A stretch of 12,304 nt of DNA from Candidatus Poribacteria bacterium (lineage in GTDB: Bacteria; Poribacteria; WGA-4E; WGA-3G), in assembly GCA_028818995.1 (NCBI GenBank), contig JAPPMR010000918.1:1-12304 (forward strand). The letters run 5' to 3'. Both the position numbers and the translations under genes were made by a program. The notes beneath the pieces were generated by a model. It had not been told where the DNA came from. It worked only from the letters and a program-made list of their open reading frames with translations, and did not search any database. Shown here piece after piece: positions 5,610 to 12,304 of the stretch. Numbering within the stretch: the first letter of the stretch is position 1; every line of letters starts with the position of its first letter.

Positions 5610-7085
5610 ATGTTCACAATAACAATTGATGATATCGAAGATGTTATAGATGAAGATACTTTTATGGAATTTCTGACGGATATGCTGCACTTGCCAATCC
5701 CTGAGGATCTGACCCTTGAAGATATTACATCAATATTTTCAAATAAGGCACTCGGACTCAGTGGGTTCAATGACCAGCAAGTTTTAGACTGCCAAGAACT
5801 CTGCATTTCACCCGATAAACCTTCAGACATCATCCTAATCCGATTCAAGAGTGAAACCGGCTATATCGGAACTCTACAGGCTGTAGCGAAAGGCTTAGAC
5901 CAACAAGGTAATAACCCTGCAGATTTACGTTTTATCTGTACGGATGAATTTTTCCAACCATTTGCTTTTGCTTACTTCAAAGACTTAGCAAGGGAAGATA
6001 GGCGTACCGCTGAGCTAAACATTCTTTCTTGGACACAGGATAATACCCGCATTAGCATTAGTTCCGAACATGAAATCCCTGCCGACCTATTTCTTAATCA
6101 ATCTACAGAGAGGACTTCTGGAGATAATTTAATCGTTGATGAAAAAGATGATTTGAATAAAAAAGAGGTGATCCTCGATAAGCTTGAAGTTGAAAAAGAG
6201 GTAGAGTCTTCAAAAATAGAAAGTAAGACAAATCTGAAGGACAACGTAACACCAGTTTCGCCTGATGAGTTGTTAGAAAAACTGCAAAAAATATGCACGC
6301 CTTTAGGAGATACAGACTGGAAAATACACAAAGGTGTTATAACAGGCTGCAATAAGGCTTATGTTATAGAAGAATCCAAATGCCAAGAGTTGATTGATGA
6401 GGATCCCAAAAGTGCTGAGATAATAAAATTAGCTGTTGGAAAACATCAGGAAAACCTATGGAAACCCGTTCTGAAATACATAATCTGGATACCGAGTAGT
6501 AAAAATAAGCAGTGGGAATGGGCGGATGCTAAAAATGAAACAGAGGCAAAGAAAATATTTGCTCAAACCTATCCAGCAATTAGCAATCACCTAAAAGATT
6601 TTGAAATAGACTTAAAAGGTCGCCATGCAAGTTGCAAAGGAAAATATTCTTGGGAAGTCACACATCGTGAACATAAACCTGAGTTTCTGGGACCAAAAAT
6701 TACTTTCTACGATAAACCGCCTGTCGTTGCATATTATGATGAATCAGATGCGATTGTTGTAAGTCCGTTTGTACACTGTATACCTACAACAAATTTTTCT
6801 ATGCTCGCAATTCTTAACAGTAAACTTGCAGAATGGTATGTACAAAACAAATATGAAAAAAAGGGTGGTGGTCGTCTTAATAAAAATAAACTAAAGGATT
6901 TTCCAGTAGCTGATATAACAACGAAACAAAAAACTGAGTTGACGAAGATAGTTGAACAGATACTTGAAAACCCTGAGAGCTTAAATGTGCCTGACCTTGA
7001 AGAAGAACTAAACCAGTTGGTATATAAACTATATGAATTAACACCCGCAGAAATTAAGTTGATAGAAGAGGAATCTAACAAATGA
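5610..7085 (+). CDS. TaqI_C-like DNA-recognition protein lacking a methyltransferase domain
   Basis: This 491-residue protein is built of four parts. Residues 1-165 form an acidic N-terminal domain I do not recognise. Residues 166-215 are a highly charged linker (for example KLEVEKEVESSKIESK). Residues 220-435 resemble the TaqI_C target-recognition region of Eco57I/type IIG methyltransferases: GVITGCNKAYVI (242-253), DPKSAEIIKLAVG (265-277), GRHASCKGKYSW (337-348), and ILNSKLAEWYVQ followed by KGGGRLNKNKLKDFPV (401-432). A helical tail ends with LVYKLYELTPAEIKLIEE (470-487), as in those enzymes. No motif I or NPPY/F/W is present, so it cannot methylate alone. No PD-(D/E)XK pattern is clear. 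The start has AGAGG eight bases upstream. Base use is A-rich: 6121-6180 has 17 G+C of 60, against 35 of 60 at 7321-7380 in the next gene. It could supply specificity to the nearby methyltransferase, or be an endonuclease of a new type. Confidence 0.7.
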   Translation: MFTITIDDIEDVIDEDTFMEFLTDMLHLPIPEDLTLEDITSIFSNKALGLSGFNDQQVLDCQELCISPDKPSDIILIRFKSETGYIGTLQAVAKGLDQQGNNPADLRFICTDEFFQPFAFAYFKDLAREDRRTAELNILSWTQDNTRISISSEHEIPADLFLNQSTERTSGDNLIVDEKDDLNKKEVILDKLEVEKEVESSKIESKTNLKDNVTPVSPDELLEKLQKICTPLGDTDWKIHKGVITGCNKAYVIEESKCQELIDEDPKSAEIIKLAVGKHQENLWKPVLKYIIWIPSSKNKQWEWADAKNETEAKKIFAQTYPAISNHLKDFEIDLKGRHASCKGKYSWEVTHREHKPEFLGPKITFYDKPPVVAYYDESDAIVVSPFVHCIPTTNFSMLAILNSKLAEWYVQNKYEKKGGGRLNKNKLKDFPVADITTKQKTELTKIVEQILENPESLNVPDLEEELNQLVYKLYELTPAEIKLIEEESNK

Positions 7086-8074
7086 AAGTCTTAGTTATCG
7101 GTGGAACAGGCAATATCAGCCGTGGAATTGTGGCAGCACTACTAAACAGAAACCACGAAGTCGTTCTATTTAACCGTGGGCAGCATGTTGACCCGCCACC
7201 GCCAGATGTGCGTGTGATTCTCGGTGATCGACAGAATCGTGACGATTTTGAGGCTAAAGTCGGTGCAGAAAACTGGGATGCTGTCATTGATATGATTAGT
7301 TTCAATTCTGAAGATGCAGCGTCTGCACTTCGAGCATGTCAGGGGCGTGTCGGACACTTCGTGCAGTGTTCCACCGTGATGACTTATGGACCGCCGTTCA
7401 GTGGAATAAATCTACCAGAGACAGCACCTTTGCAAGGCACTTCGGGGTATGGACTGAATAAAGTCGCTGCAGACAATTTTCTGCTTGAGGTACATGCGCG
7501 CGATGGATTTCCAGTCACTATTTTCAAACCATCTTATACCCACGGACCAGGGATGAATCTTCTTCGACAGGTGTGGGGAGACGGTAGTTGGATTGACCGG
7601 TTGCGCAAGGGAAAACCAATTCTCTCCGCTGGCGATGGATTGAACTATTTTCAATTCCTTGCATCACGAGACGCGGGTGTTGCCTTCGCAGAAATACTTG
7701 GCAAATCCGAATGTTTTGGTGAAATATATAATATAGTCCATCCGCAAGCACGCACGTGGGATGAGTGGCATCGTGCTGCTGCGGAAGCACTTGGTGTTGA
7801 CATAGAAATTGTGCATGTATCTCAAGAGATACTTATTGCTATGTCACCAGAGCGGTTCAGCGGACTACGAGGCAATTTCGGGCATACACAGATTTTCAGT
7901 CATGAGAAATTAGCAGCAGCATTACCTGAATTCAGTCCACAAATTCCAGTAACAGAGAGTGTTGCAGAAAACATTGCGTGGATGGATAAACACAATCGGA
8001 TTCCAGATAGTGATGCAGATGATTTAGAAGATAGGATTATAGAAACAATCCGCAATCTACCACGTATTCAATAG
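7082..8074 (+). CDS. Extended SDR, NAD(P)-dependent epimerase/dehydratase family
   Basis: This is a 330-residue Rossmann-fold oxidoreductase of the extended short-chain dehydrogenase family. The nucleotide-binding turn GGTGNISRG is at residues 7-15 and the active-site pair YGLNK at Y123 and K127, with S97/T98 (CSTVMTYG) in the catalytic serine/threonine position. The second strand ends in FNRG, with Arg32 instead of an acidic residue, which suggests NADP(H). The substrate cannot be read from the sequence; nucleotide sugars are common for the family, and the pattern also resembles the CSP41-like branch. Its ATG overlaps the stop of the previous gene (ATGA at 7082-7085), indicating translational coupling. 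The dioxygenase gene follows 17 bases later. A role in making or tailoring a surface sugar would fit uppP downstream, but this is inference. Confidence 0.85.
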   Translation: MKVLVIGGTGNISRGIVAALLNRNHEVVLFNRGQHVDPPPPDVRVILGDRQNRDDFEAKVGAENWDAVIDMISFNSEDAASALRACQGRVGHFVQCSTVMTYGPPFSGINLPETAPLQGTSGYGLNKVAADNFLLEVHARDGFPVTIFKPSYTHGPGMNLLRQVWGDGSWIDRLRKGKPILSAGDGLNYFQFLASRDAGVAFAEILGKSECFGEIYNIVHPQARTWDEWHRAAAEALGVDIEIVHVSQEILIAMSPERFSGLRGNFGHTQIFSHEKLAAALPEFSPQIPVTESVAENIAWMDKHNRIPDSDADDLEDRIIETIRNLPRIQ

Positions 8075-8091
8075 TCCGGAGGTAAAACATA

Positions 8092-8901
8092 ATGCAAATC
8101 AAATCAGCATTAAATTCAGAAAGACTTGACCTTGTTGAACATGACCTGCGCGAAGTCGGTTTCCACATTATTGAAAATGTGATTTCAGCTGAAGAAGCAG
8201 ACGAAGCGCGGGAAGCAATCTGGGCAATGGTGGATGAAGACATTGCTAACGGGTATGATCACAGTTATGGGGACGGTAAAATCCGACGCGTCTGGGCAAT
8301 TGTGGGCAAATCACCTATCTTTCGAAGACTTATTCAACATCCGACCGTTGTGGCAGTTTGGAAGCGAATGCTTGGCGCGGATGTAATTGCATCCACGTTC
8401 ACAGCAAACATCGTTGGACCTGGGGCACCTGCAGGCGGTTGGCATATTGACTATCCGTATTGGGCAATGCAAGCCCCGTTTCCGTCCGGTTCTCTGACAG
8501 GGCAAACGGTGTGGATGTTAGATGAATTCACAGCAGAAAACGGTGCAACAGCATGCATTGCGGGTTCACATAAGACACTTCGCCGTCCCGAATTGGGAGA
8601 AGCAGAGGGTCTTGAAATGAGTGTTGCAATCGCGCCGAAAGGTTCTATCCTATTCACTAACGGTGCAATCTGGCACCAATGTCTGCCAAACACTACAGAT
8701 GCATCGCGTGTTGGATTGCTTGGTATGTATAACCGTTCTGTCATCTATCCGCAAGAGGATATGCCCCGGCAATTGACTGACGATGTGTTAGCAGATGAAA
8801 GCGACGTGTTAAAGCAGTTATTGGGTAGAAATATACCGTTTCGTCACCCTGACGAAGGACAGAATTGGCATCGCACAGAGACAGGGTTTCGTCAGGCGTA
8901 A
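8092..8901 (+). CDS. Phytanoyl-CoA dioxygenase (PhyH) family Fe(II)/2-oxoglutarate oxygenase
   Basis: This 269-residue member of the PhyH family would be a cytoplasmic non-haem iron oxygenase that hydroxylates a small molecule while decarboxylating 2-oxoglutarate. The facial triad is visible: H118 and D120 in GWHIDYPYW, and H195 in AIWHQCLPN. R206 (ASRVGLLGMY) is placed to bind the 2-oxoglutarate carboxylate. The N-terminal helix region GFHIIENVISAEEADEAR is typical. The start is well supported by GGAGG with nine bases to ATG 8092. The substrate is not predictable; bacterial PhyH relatives act on amino acids, ectoine and secondary metabolites as well as lipids. It is flanked closely by the SDR gene and uppP (7 bases), so it belongs to the same transcript. 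Confidence 0.9.
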   Translation: MQIKSALNSERLDLVEHDLREVGFHIIENVISAEEADEAREAIWAMVDEDIANGYDHSYGDGKIRRVWAIVGKSPIFRRLIQHPTVVAVWKRMLGADVIASTFTANIVGPGAPAGGWHIDYPYWAMQAPFPSGSLTGQTVWMLDEFTAENGATACIAGSHKTLRRPELGEAEGLEMSVAIAPKGSILFTNGAIWHQCLPNTTDASRVGLLGMYNRSVIYPQEDMPRQLTDDVLADESDVLKQLLGRNIPFRHPDEGQNWHRTETGFRQA

Positions 8902-8908
8902 ATGCAAT

Positions 8909-9748
8909 ATGACATTTCTTGAAGCGATTCTTCTCGGCATTTTACAAGGTATAACTGAATTTCTACCCGTTAGCAGTTCCGGACACCTCGTCTTAGCGCA
9001 GCAATTCCTTGGATTAAAAGAACCACTCGTCTTTTTTGATGTAATGCTACATGTGGGGACATTAGCCGCTGTGCTTGTTGGATATCGTGGTGCAATAGGA
9101 AGATTAGTGATTGGTGGACTATCAACGCTTGGCAACACTGAGTTTTATCGTAAACCGATTACAACGCTTAACGCATCAGTTGAACTCAGATTTATATGGC
9201 TGATTCTGCTTGGGTCTATTCCAACAGGCATTATTGCGGTGCTGTTCAAAACGCAGTTAGAGTCCTTTTTTGATAAAGTCCACATTGTGAGCGTCATGCT
9301 AATCCTTACCGGTGTTATCCTTCAATTGCCTCGACTCCGTAGAGAGAACATGGATAGTAGCGACTCCCCAAACAAAGAAATTAAGTCATGGCACGCGCCA
9401 CTGATTGGTATTGCCCAAGGATGCGCTATTACACCCGGAATCTCCCGCTCTGGAACGACAATTTCGCTCGCGTTATTCTTAGGCATTCCCGCTAAGACTG
9501 CTGCGGAATATTCTTTTTTGCTCTCAATTCCTGCAATACTCGGTGCGGTTGCGCTTAAAATCTCCGATATTGAAAACACCGAGATACCTCTTTATATTAT
9601 AGGGACTGGTATGCTCGCATCGTTTATTGTCGGTTATATTGCGTTGCGGTTTCTACTGGCAGTGTTAAATCGTGGGAAATTCTCTCTATTTTCGTATTAC
9701 TGCGTCGCGTTAGGACTCGTCTCGCTCTTTGTTGCCCTAATCCAGTAG
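8909..9748 (+). CDS. uppP: Undecaprenyl-diphosphatase UppP (BacA)
   Basis: This 279-residue inner-membrane enzyme dephosphorylates undecaprenyl diphosphate so that the lipid carrier can be reused for peptidoglycan, O-antigen and exopolysaccharide synthesis. It can also confer bacitracin tolerance. The two signature segments are intact: GITEFLPVSSSGH (residues 14-26, with E17, S23-S24 and H26) and PGISRSGTT (176-184, with R180). Several hydrophobic segments fill the rest, and the length is normal for the family. An ATG at 8902 is out of frame and hits TGA after six codons, so ATG 8909 is chosen. Its 3' end overlaps the convergent methyltransferase by 52 bases. The glycan genes on the opposite strand would use the lipid carrier that UppP regenerates. 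Confidence 0.96.
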   Translation: MTFLEAILLGILQGITEFLPVSSSGHLVLAQQFLGLKEPLVFFDVMLHVGTLAAVLVGYRGAIGRLVIGGLSTLGNTEFYRKPITTLNASVELRFIWLILLGSIPTGIIAVLFKTQLESFFDKVHIVSVMLILTGVILQLPRLRRENMDSSDSPNKEIKSWHAPLIGIAQGCAITPGISRSGTTISLALFLGIPAKTAAEYSFLLSIPAILGAVALKISDIENTEIPLYIIGTGMLASFIVGYIALRFLLAVLNRGKFSLFSYYCVALGLVSLFVALIQ

Positions 9749-10413
9749 GTGGCAACACAGCCAAGTACCTTTTTGTTGTAGTTTCGGACATCTACTATCA
9801 AACCGATGTCGTTTAAAATGTTGCAAATCTGCTTTTCACTTTGTAGTGTATTGCGAATCCACTTTTTCCCTGTGCATCTGTAAATTATGCTGGCGAGATA
9901 CATCTGCAACGGTTTCAGTCTGAAATGTTTGAGATAACGGATCGGAAATCCTAATCCATGTCCAGAGATAACGAGCGTTCCACCCGGTTTTAGCACACGT
10001 GCCAGTTCGGTTAAGGCTACTTTATCATCAGGCACATGCGGCATGACGAGAAAGCAAGTAACGAGATCAAAAGTTTCGTCCGCAAAAGGTAAGGTTGGGA
10101 GTGAAGCACGAATTAAGGTGGGAACTTTTGAAGACGGATCTATTAATTCCTTGATTTTTGAATATCCAATTGATAAGAATGTGGCATCTACATCAACACC
10201 AATAACGATCTGCGGATTGTCTGCAGATAGCGCAACAAGAAGGTTTCCTGGTCCACACCCAACATCCAGAACCTTTCTGTCAGTTGCCTTGATATTGAGC
10301 GTGCCAAGTTGCTTCCGTGTTATACCTTGTTCCAATTCGTGATAAGCGTTCTGAATGTAGGCACGATGCCATTTTGTTAATTCGTTATTCTCCATAACAA
10401 AGAATTTACCCAT
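9697..10413 (-). CDS. Class I SAM-dependent methyltransferase (Methyltransf_11-like)
   Basis: This 238-residue small-molecule methyltransferase has the SAM-binding motif VLDVGCGPGN at 48-57, an acidic second strand (GVDVDATFL), and the later core FDLVTCFLVMPHVPDD followed by ELARVLKPGGTLVISGHG. The C-terminal third is more variable and likely binds the acceptor. The start is uncertain. ATG 10413 overlaps the deacetylase 3' end by 37 bases and ATG 10395 (MENNEL) by 19; neither has a strong ribosome-binding sequence. As the last gene of the glycosyltransferase-deacetylase operon it may methylate a sugar or a related polyketide or lipid acceptor; the substrate is unknown. The last 17 or so codons run antisense through the end of uppP. 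Confidence 0.85.
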   Translation of the reverse strand: MGKFFVMENNELTKWHRAYIQNAYHELEQGITRKQLGTLNIKATDRKVLDVGCGPGNLLVALSADNPQIVIGVDVDATFLSIGYSKIKELIDPSSKVPTLIRASLPTLPFADETFDLVTCFLVMPHVPDDKVALTELARVLKPGGTLVISGHGLGFPIRYLKHFRLKPLQMYLASIIYRCTGKKWIRNTLQSEKQICNILNDIGLIVDVRNYNKKVLGCVATYWIRATKSETSPNATQ

Positions 10414-11279
10414 TTACCAAGCCGTTGTGGGATTGTTGTTAGTTCTGCGCGAAAACGGATGAGTCCAGCATTATCGCTAATTGAAATAGCCTGTAGTTTA
10501 TAAGGTGATGTATTGATACCATTCCATCCTAAATCCGTCGTGCGTGCGGAACGGAAGCCTCCTGCTTTTACAATTTCAATCTCGCGTTCAGTATAATCCC
10601 CATTTGGATAACTGAAATGCAGACATTCAATTCCTAAATATTTCTCTAAGTCCATTTTGCTCCCAAGTATCTCTTGTTTACATTCTGTTTCTGTGCAGTG
10701 TGGCAGGATCGGATGGAATTGGGTGTGCGGTTGAAAGTCAACGTCTTGCATCATTTCTTTCATTTCATCTATATTAAGTGCTTGCCTATCTTGATACTCC
10801 TTTTCAGGTTCAAAATCAGACTCTTGCTTCAAACGTGTTAACCTTTCTACATTCGGTAGTTTTTTCAGACGTTCTTTTTTGGATCGTTCAAGTATTCTAA
10901 ACCAGAAATGTCGATGTGTGTTGATAATCTGTGTGCATACATAAATAGTTGGATAAATACGATACTGCTTGAAAATGGGTAAAAGTGTAACATTGCCTGC
11001 ATGACCATCGTCTATCGTAATCACAATGCTTTTTTGAGGGATTTCGGAAAAATCTTTATTGTAGATTGCTGAGACAAGTGTATCCAATGAAATAATTGCG
11101 TAATGACGGGAGAGATATGCTATGTGTTTTGCGAATATTTCTGGATTTACATCGTGGTATAAAAGGATGGCAACCCTGTTCCGACAGACCCATTCTCGGA
11201 TAAGCAACGGAATGCCGAGTAAGCAGATAAATATTGAAAGTGCTGTTTTGGCAAAGTTTGTGAGTCGGTAAGGCATCAT
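10377..11279 (-). CDS. Polysaccharide deacetylase (CE4 / NodB fold)
   Basis: This 300-residue enzyme removes N- or O-acetyl groups from a polysaccharide. An N-terminal hydrophobic segment (ALSIFICLLGIPLLI, residues 13-27) may anchor or export it. The chain then begins AILLYHDV (37-44), as in many CE4 proteins. The metal triad is D91 of TIDDGH (88-93) with H185 and H189 of HTQFHP. D90 is the catalytic base position, and SYPNGDY (223-229) forms the next motif. A charged helical insert lies at about 131-165. The start ATG 11279 is four bases after the glycosyltransferase stop, and a second ATG follows at once. It probably modifies the glycan made by its neighbours, in the envelope. The exact substrate (GlcNAc polymer, peptidoglycan or other) is not visible. 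Confidence 0.92.
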   Translation of the reverse strand: MMPYRLTNFAKTALSIFICLLGIPLLIREWVCRNRVAILLYHDVNPEIFAKHIAYLSRHYAIISLDTLVSAIYNKDFSEIPQKSIVITIDDGHAGNVTLLPIFKQYRIYPTIYVCTQIINTHRHFWFRILERSKKERLKKLPNVERLTRLKQESDFEPEKEYQDRQALNIDEMKEMMQDVDFQPHTQFHPILPHCTETECKQEILGSKMDLEKYLGIECLHFSYPNGDYTEREIEIVKAGGFRSARTTDLGWNGINTSPYKLQAISISDNAGLIRFRAELTTIPQRLGKWVNSLLWRITN

Positions 11280-11283
11280 ATTG

Positions 11284-12304
11284 CTATAGGAAGCTGCGAT
11301 AAATTTCTTCTAATTTTTGGATAGATTCCGCGCTATTAAATTTTCGCTGAATAGTTCCGCGCGCATTTCTACCTAATTCTTTTGCAAACTCTGGTTCTGT
11401 CAGCATGCGATGCAGGGCATCTGCTAATGCCCCTGGATCCTGTGACGGAATTCGGATGCCGTTTCTCTCATTTTCAAGTAGGTCTCTGATACCTCCGACA
11501 TCTGATGCAATGCACGGCATGCCGATACCCATTGCCTCAATCAATGCGTTCGGTGAACCTTCGTGTAGCGATGGAAGCACAAATACATCTGACTTCAAAA
11601 GCGCAGAGAATACATCTTCACAAAATCCAGGAAACATCACCTTGTCCGAGAGGTTGTGCTTTGCTGTGAGTGCGCGGAGTTCTGTTTCCAGTTCACCTTC
11701 ACCGAGAAATGTGCATCGCCATAGAACGTCTTTACGGTTGAGCAAACTTAACGCCTCTATCAAATAACGGTGTCCTTTCTCCTGTGCGAACCGTCCGACA
11801 CTTACTATTAACTTCTCTTCTGTAGTATCTTTTGGCTCCTGATTCCATTCCGCTGTAGGTAATTCCAATAAATTGGGAATGCTAAAAATCTTTTTATCTG
11901 AATACAGTTGGTGGAGATGGCGTTGAATCTGTTCTGAATTTGTTAACATGCAGTCTGCAGTGTTGTAAATGATCTTTTCCGTAAGCCAAAGTCGGAATTT
12001 GCTGTATCTGGCGTGATAATCACCGCGTTGTGAGGCAATGAACGGGATTTTTCGCCACAAACCACATCTACGGGAAACACCGCAGAGGAAGTTAGAATAC
12101 CATAACCAACTATGCACAATGTCCGGTTTAACTGCCTTAATAATACCGCCAAGTGTGAACGCATTTTCTAACACTTTCATCCGTTTGTCTCCACCAGCAA
12201 GTGTGGTTACATCTCGGACGCAAGGCAGGGCTGCAAGTTCGTTAAAACGTTCTCCTTCGGCACGACTTAGCACTACATACGTTTCATATTGGTCAGGTGA
12301 GAAC
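11284..12304 (-). CDS. Glycosyltransferase family 4 (5' end outside window)
   Basis: This is a GT-B fold, retaining glycosyltransferase that transfers a sugar from a nucleotide donor to a growing glycan. The donor-binding half is complete: SVGRFAQEKG, FLGEGELE, FPGFCEDV and the E-x7-E element HEGSPNALIEAM, followed by GMPCIASDVGG. The acceptor half includes KPDIVHSWLWYSN. A GTG at 12273 could start a shorter product, but the frame stays open to the window edge (reading FSPDQYETYVVLSRAEG). The family normally has an N-terminal Rossmann strand before this point, so the true start is upstream. About 340 codons are present; some 30-40 are probably missing. It is the first gene seen of the deacetylase-methyltransferase operon, and the promoter is not in the window. 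Confidence 0.93.
   Translation of the reverse strand, partial: FSPDQYETYVVLSRAEGERFNELAALPCVRDVTTLAGGDKRMKVLENAFTLGGIIKAVKPDIVHSWLWYSNFLCGVSRRCGLWRKIPFIASQRGDYHARYSKFRLWLTEKIIYNTADCMLTNSEQIQRHLHQLYSDKKIFSIPNLLELPTAEWNQEPKDTTEEKLIVSVGRFAQEKGHRYLIEALSLLNRKDVLWRCTFLGEGELETELRALTAKHNLSDKVMFPGFCEDVFSALLKSDVFVLPSLHEGSPNALIEAMGIGMPCIASDVGGIRDLLENERNGIRIPSQDPGALADALHRMLTEPEFAKELGRNARGTIQRKFNSAESIQKLEEIYRSFL

Noticed and set aside
5820..5860. PD-(D/E)XK nuclease motif in the 491-residue protein (SDIILIRFK)
   Set aside because: There is an aspartate before a beta strand, but no E-x-K follows at the right place, so the pattern is not sufficient.
9322..9579. Minus-strand open frame inside uppP
   Set aside because: It is a shadow of the uppP frame, which carries both family signatures; its residues show no domain of their own.
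1..12304. tRNA, rRNA, CRISPR array, insertion sequence or phage attachment site
   Set aside because: No cloverleaf, no regularly spaced repeats, no transposase or integrase gene, and no duplicated flanks were seen.

Overview
The window looks like a piece of a bacterial chromosome with a Gram-negative style envelope. It has a periplasmic binding protein with a cleavable signal peptide, a secreted multicopper oxidase, and surface-glycan genes, and base composition is moderate. I suspect a sponge-associated or planktonic lineage such as Candidatus Poribacteria, because of the stand-alone PhyH dioxygenase in a mixed operon and the overall gene style. That is an impression, not a demonstrated placement.

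Region 1 (1-3959, minus strand) is an iron-acquisition block. Transcription runs from a ceruloplasmin-like two-domain multicopper oxidase (probable ferroxidase) to an FbpA-type Fe(III) binding protein and then to an FbpB-type fused permease that leaves the window at position 1. The oxidase would turn Fe(II) into Fe(III) in the periplasm, and FbpA/FbpB would bind and import it. The ATPase is not in the window. The permease frame has no ordinary start codon.

Region 2 (4232-7085, plus strand) is a DNA-modification block. It holds a compact N6-adenine-type DNA methyltransferase, a small lipoprotein-like membrane protein, and a 491-residue protein with a TaqI_C-like target-recognition region but no methyltransferase domain. 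I recognise no restriction nuclease. This is the most likely place for an undescribed system.

Region 3 (7082-9748, plus strand) continues from region 2 through an ATGA overlap: an extended SDR (epimerase-like) gene, a phytanoyl-CoA dioxygenase family gene, and uppP (undecaprenyl-diphosphatase). Spacing is tight throughout.

Region 4 (9697-12304, minus strand) converges on uppP with a 52-base tail overlap. Transcription runs from a GT4 glycosyltransferase (its start lies beyond the window) to a CE4 polysaccharide deacetylase and then to a SAM methyltransferase. It looks like a surface or exopolysaccharide operon, and UppP would recycle the lipid carrier used by such pathways.

Two intergenic spots (2642-2715 and 4117-4182) carry paired, REPIN-like palindromic elements. 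They are built from the same two hairpin units in opposite orders, and the differences between the units are compensatory.
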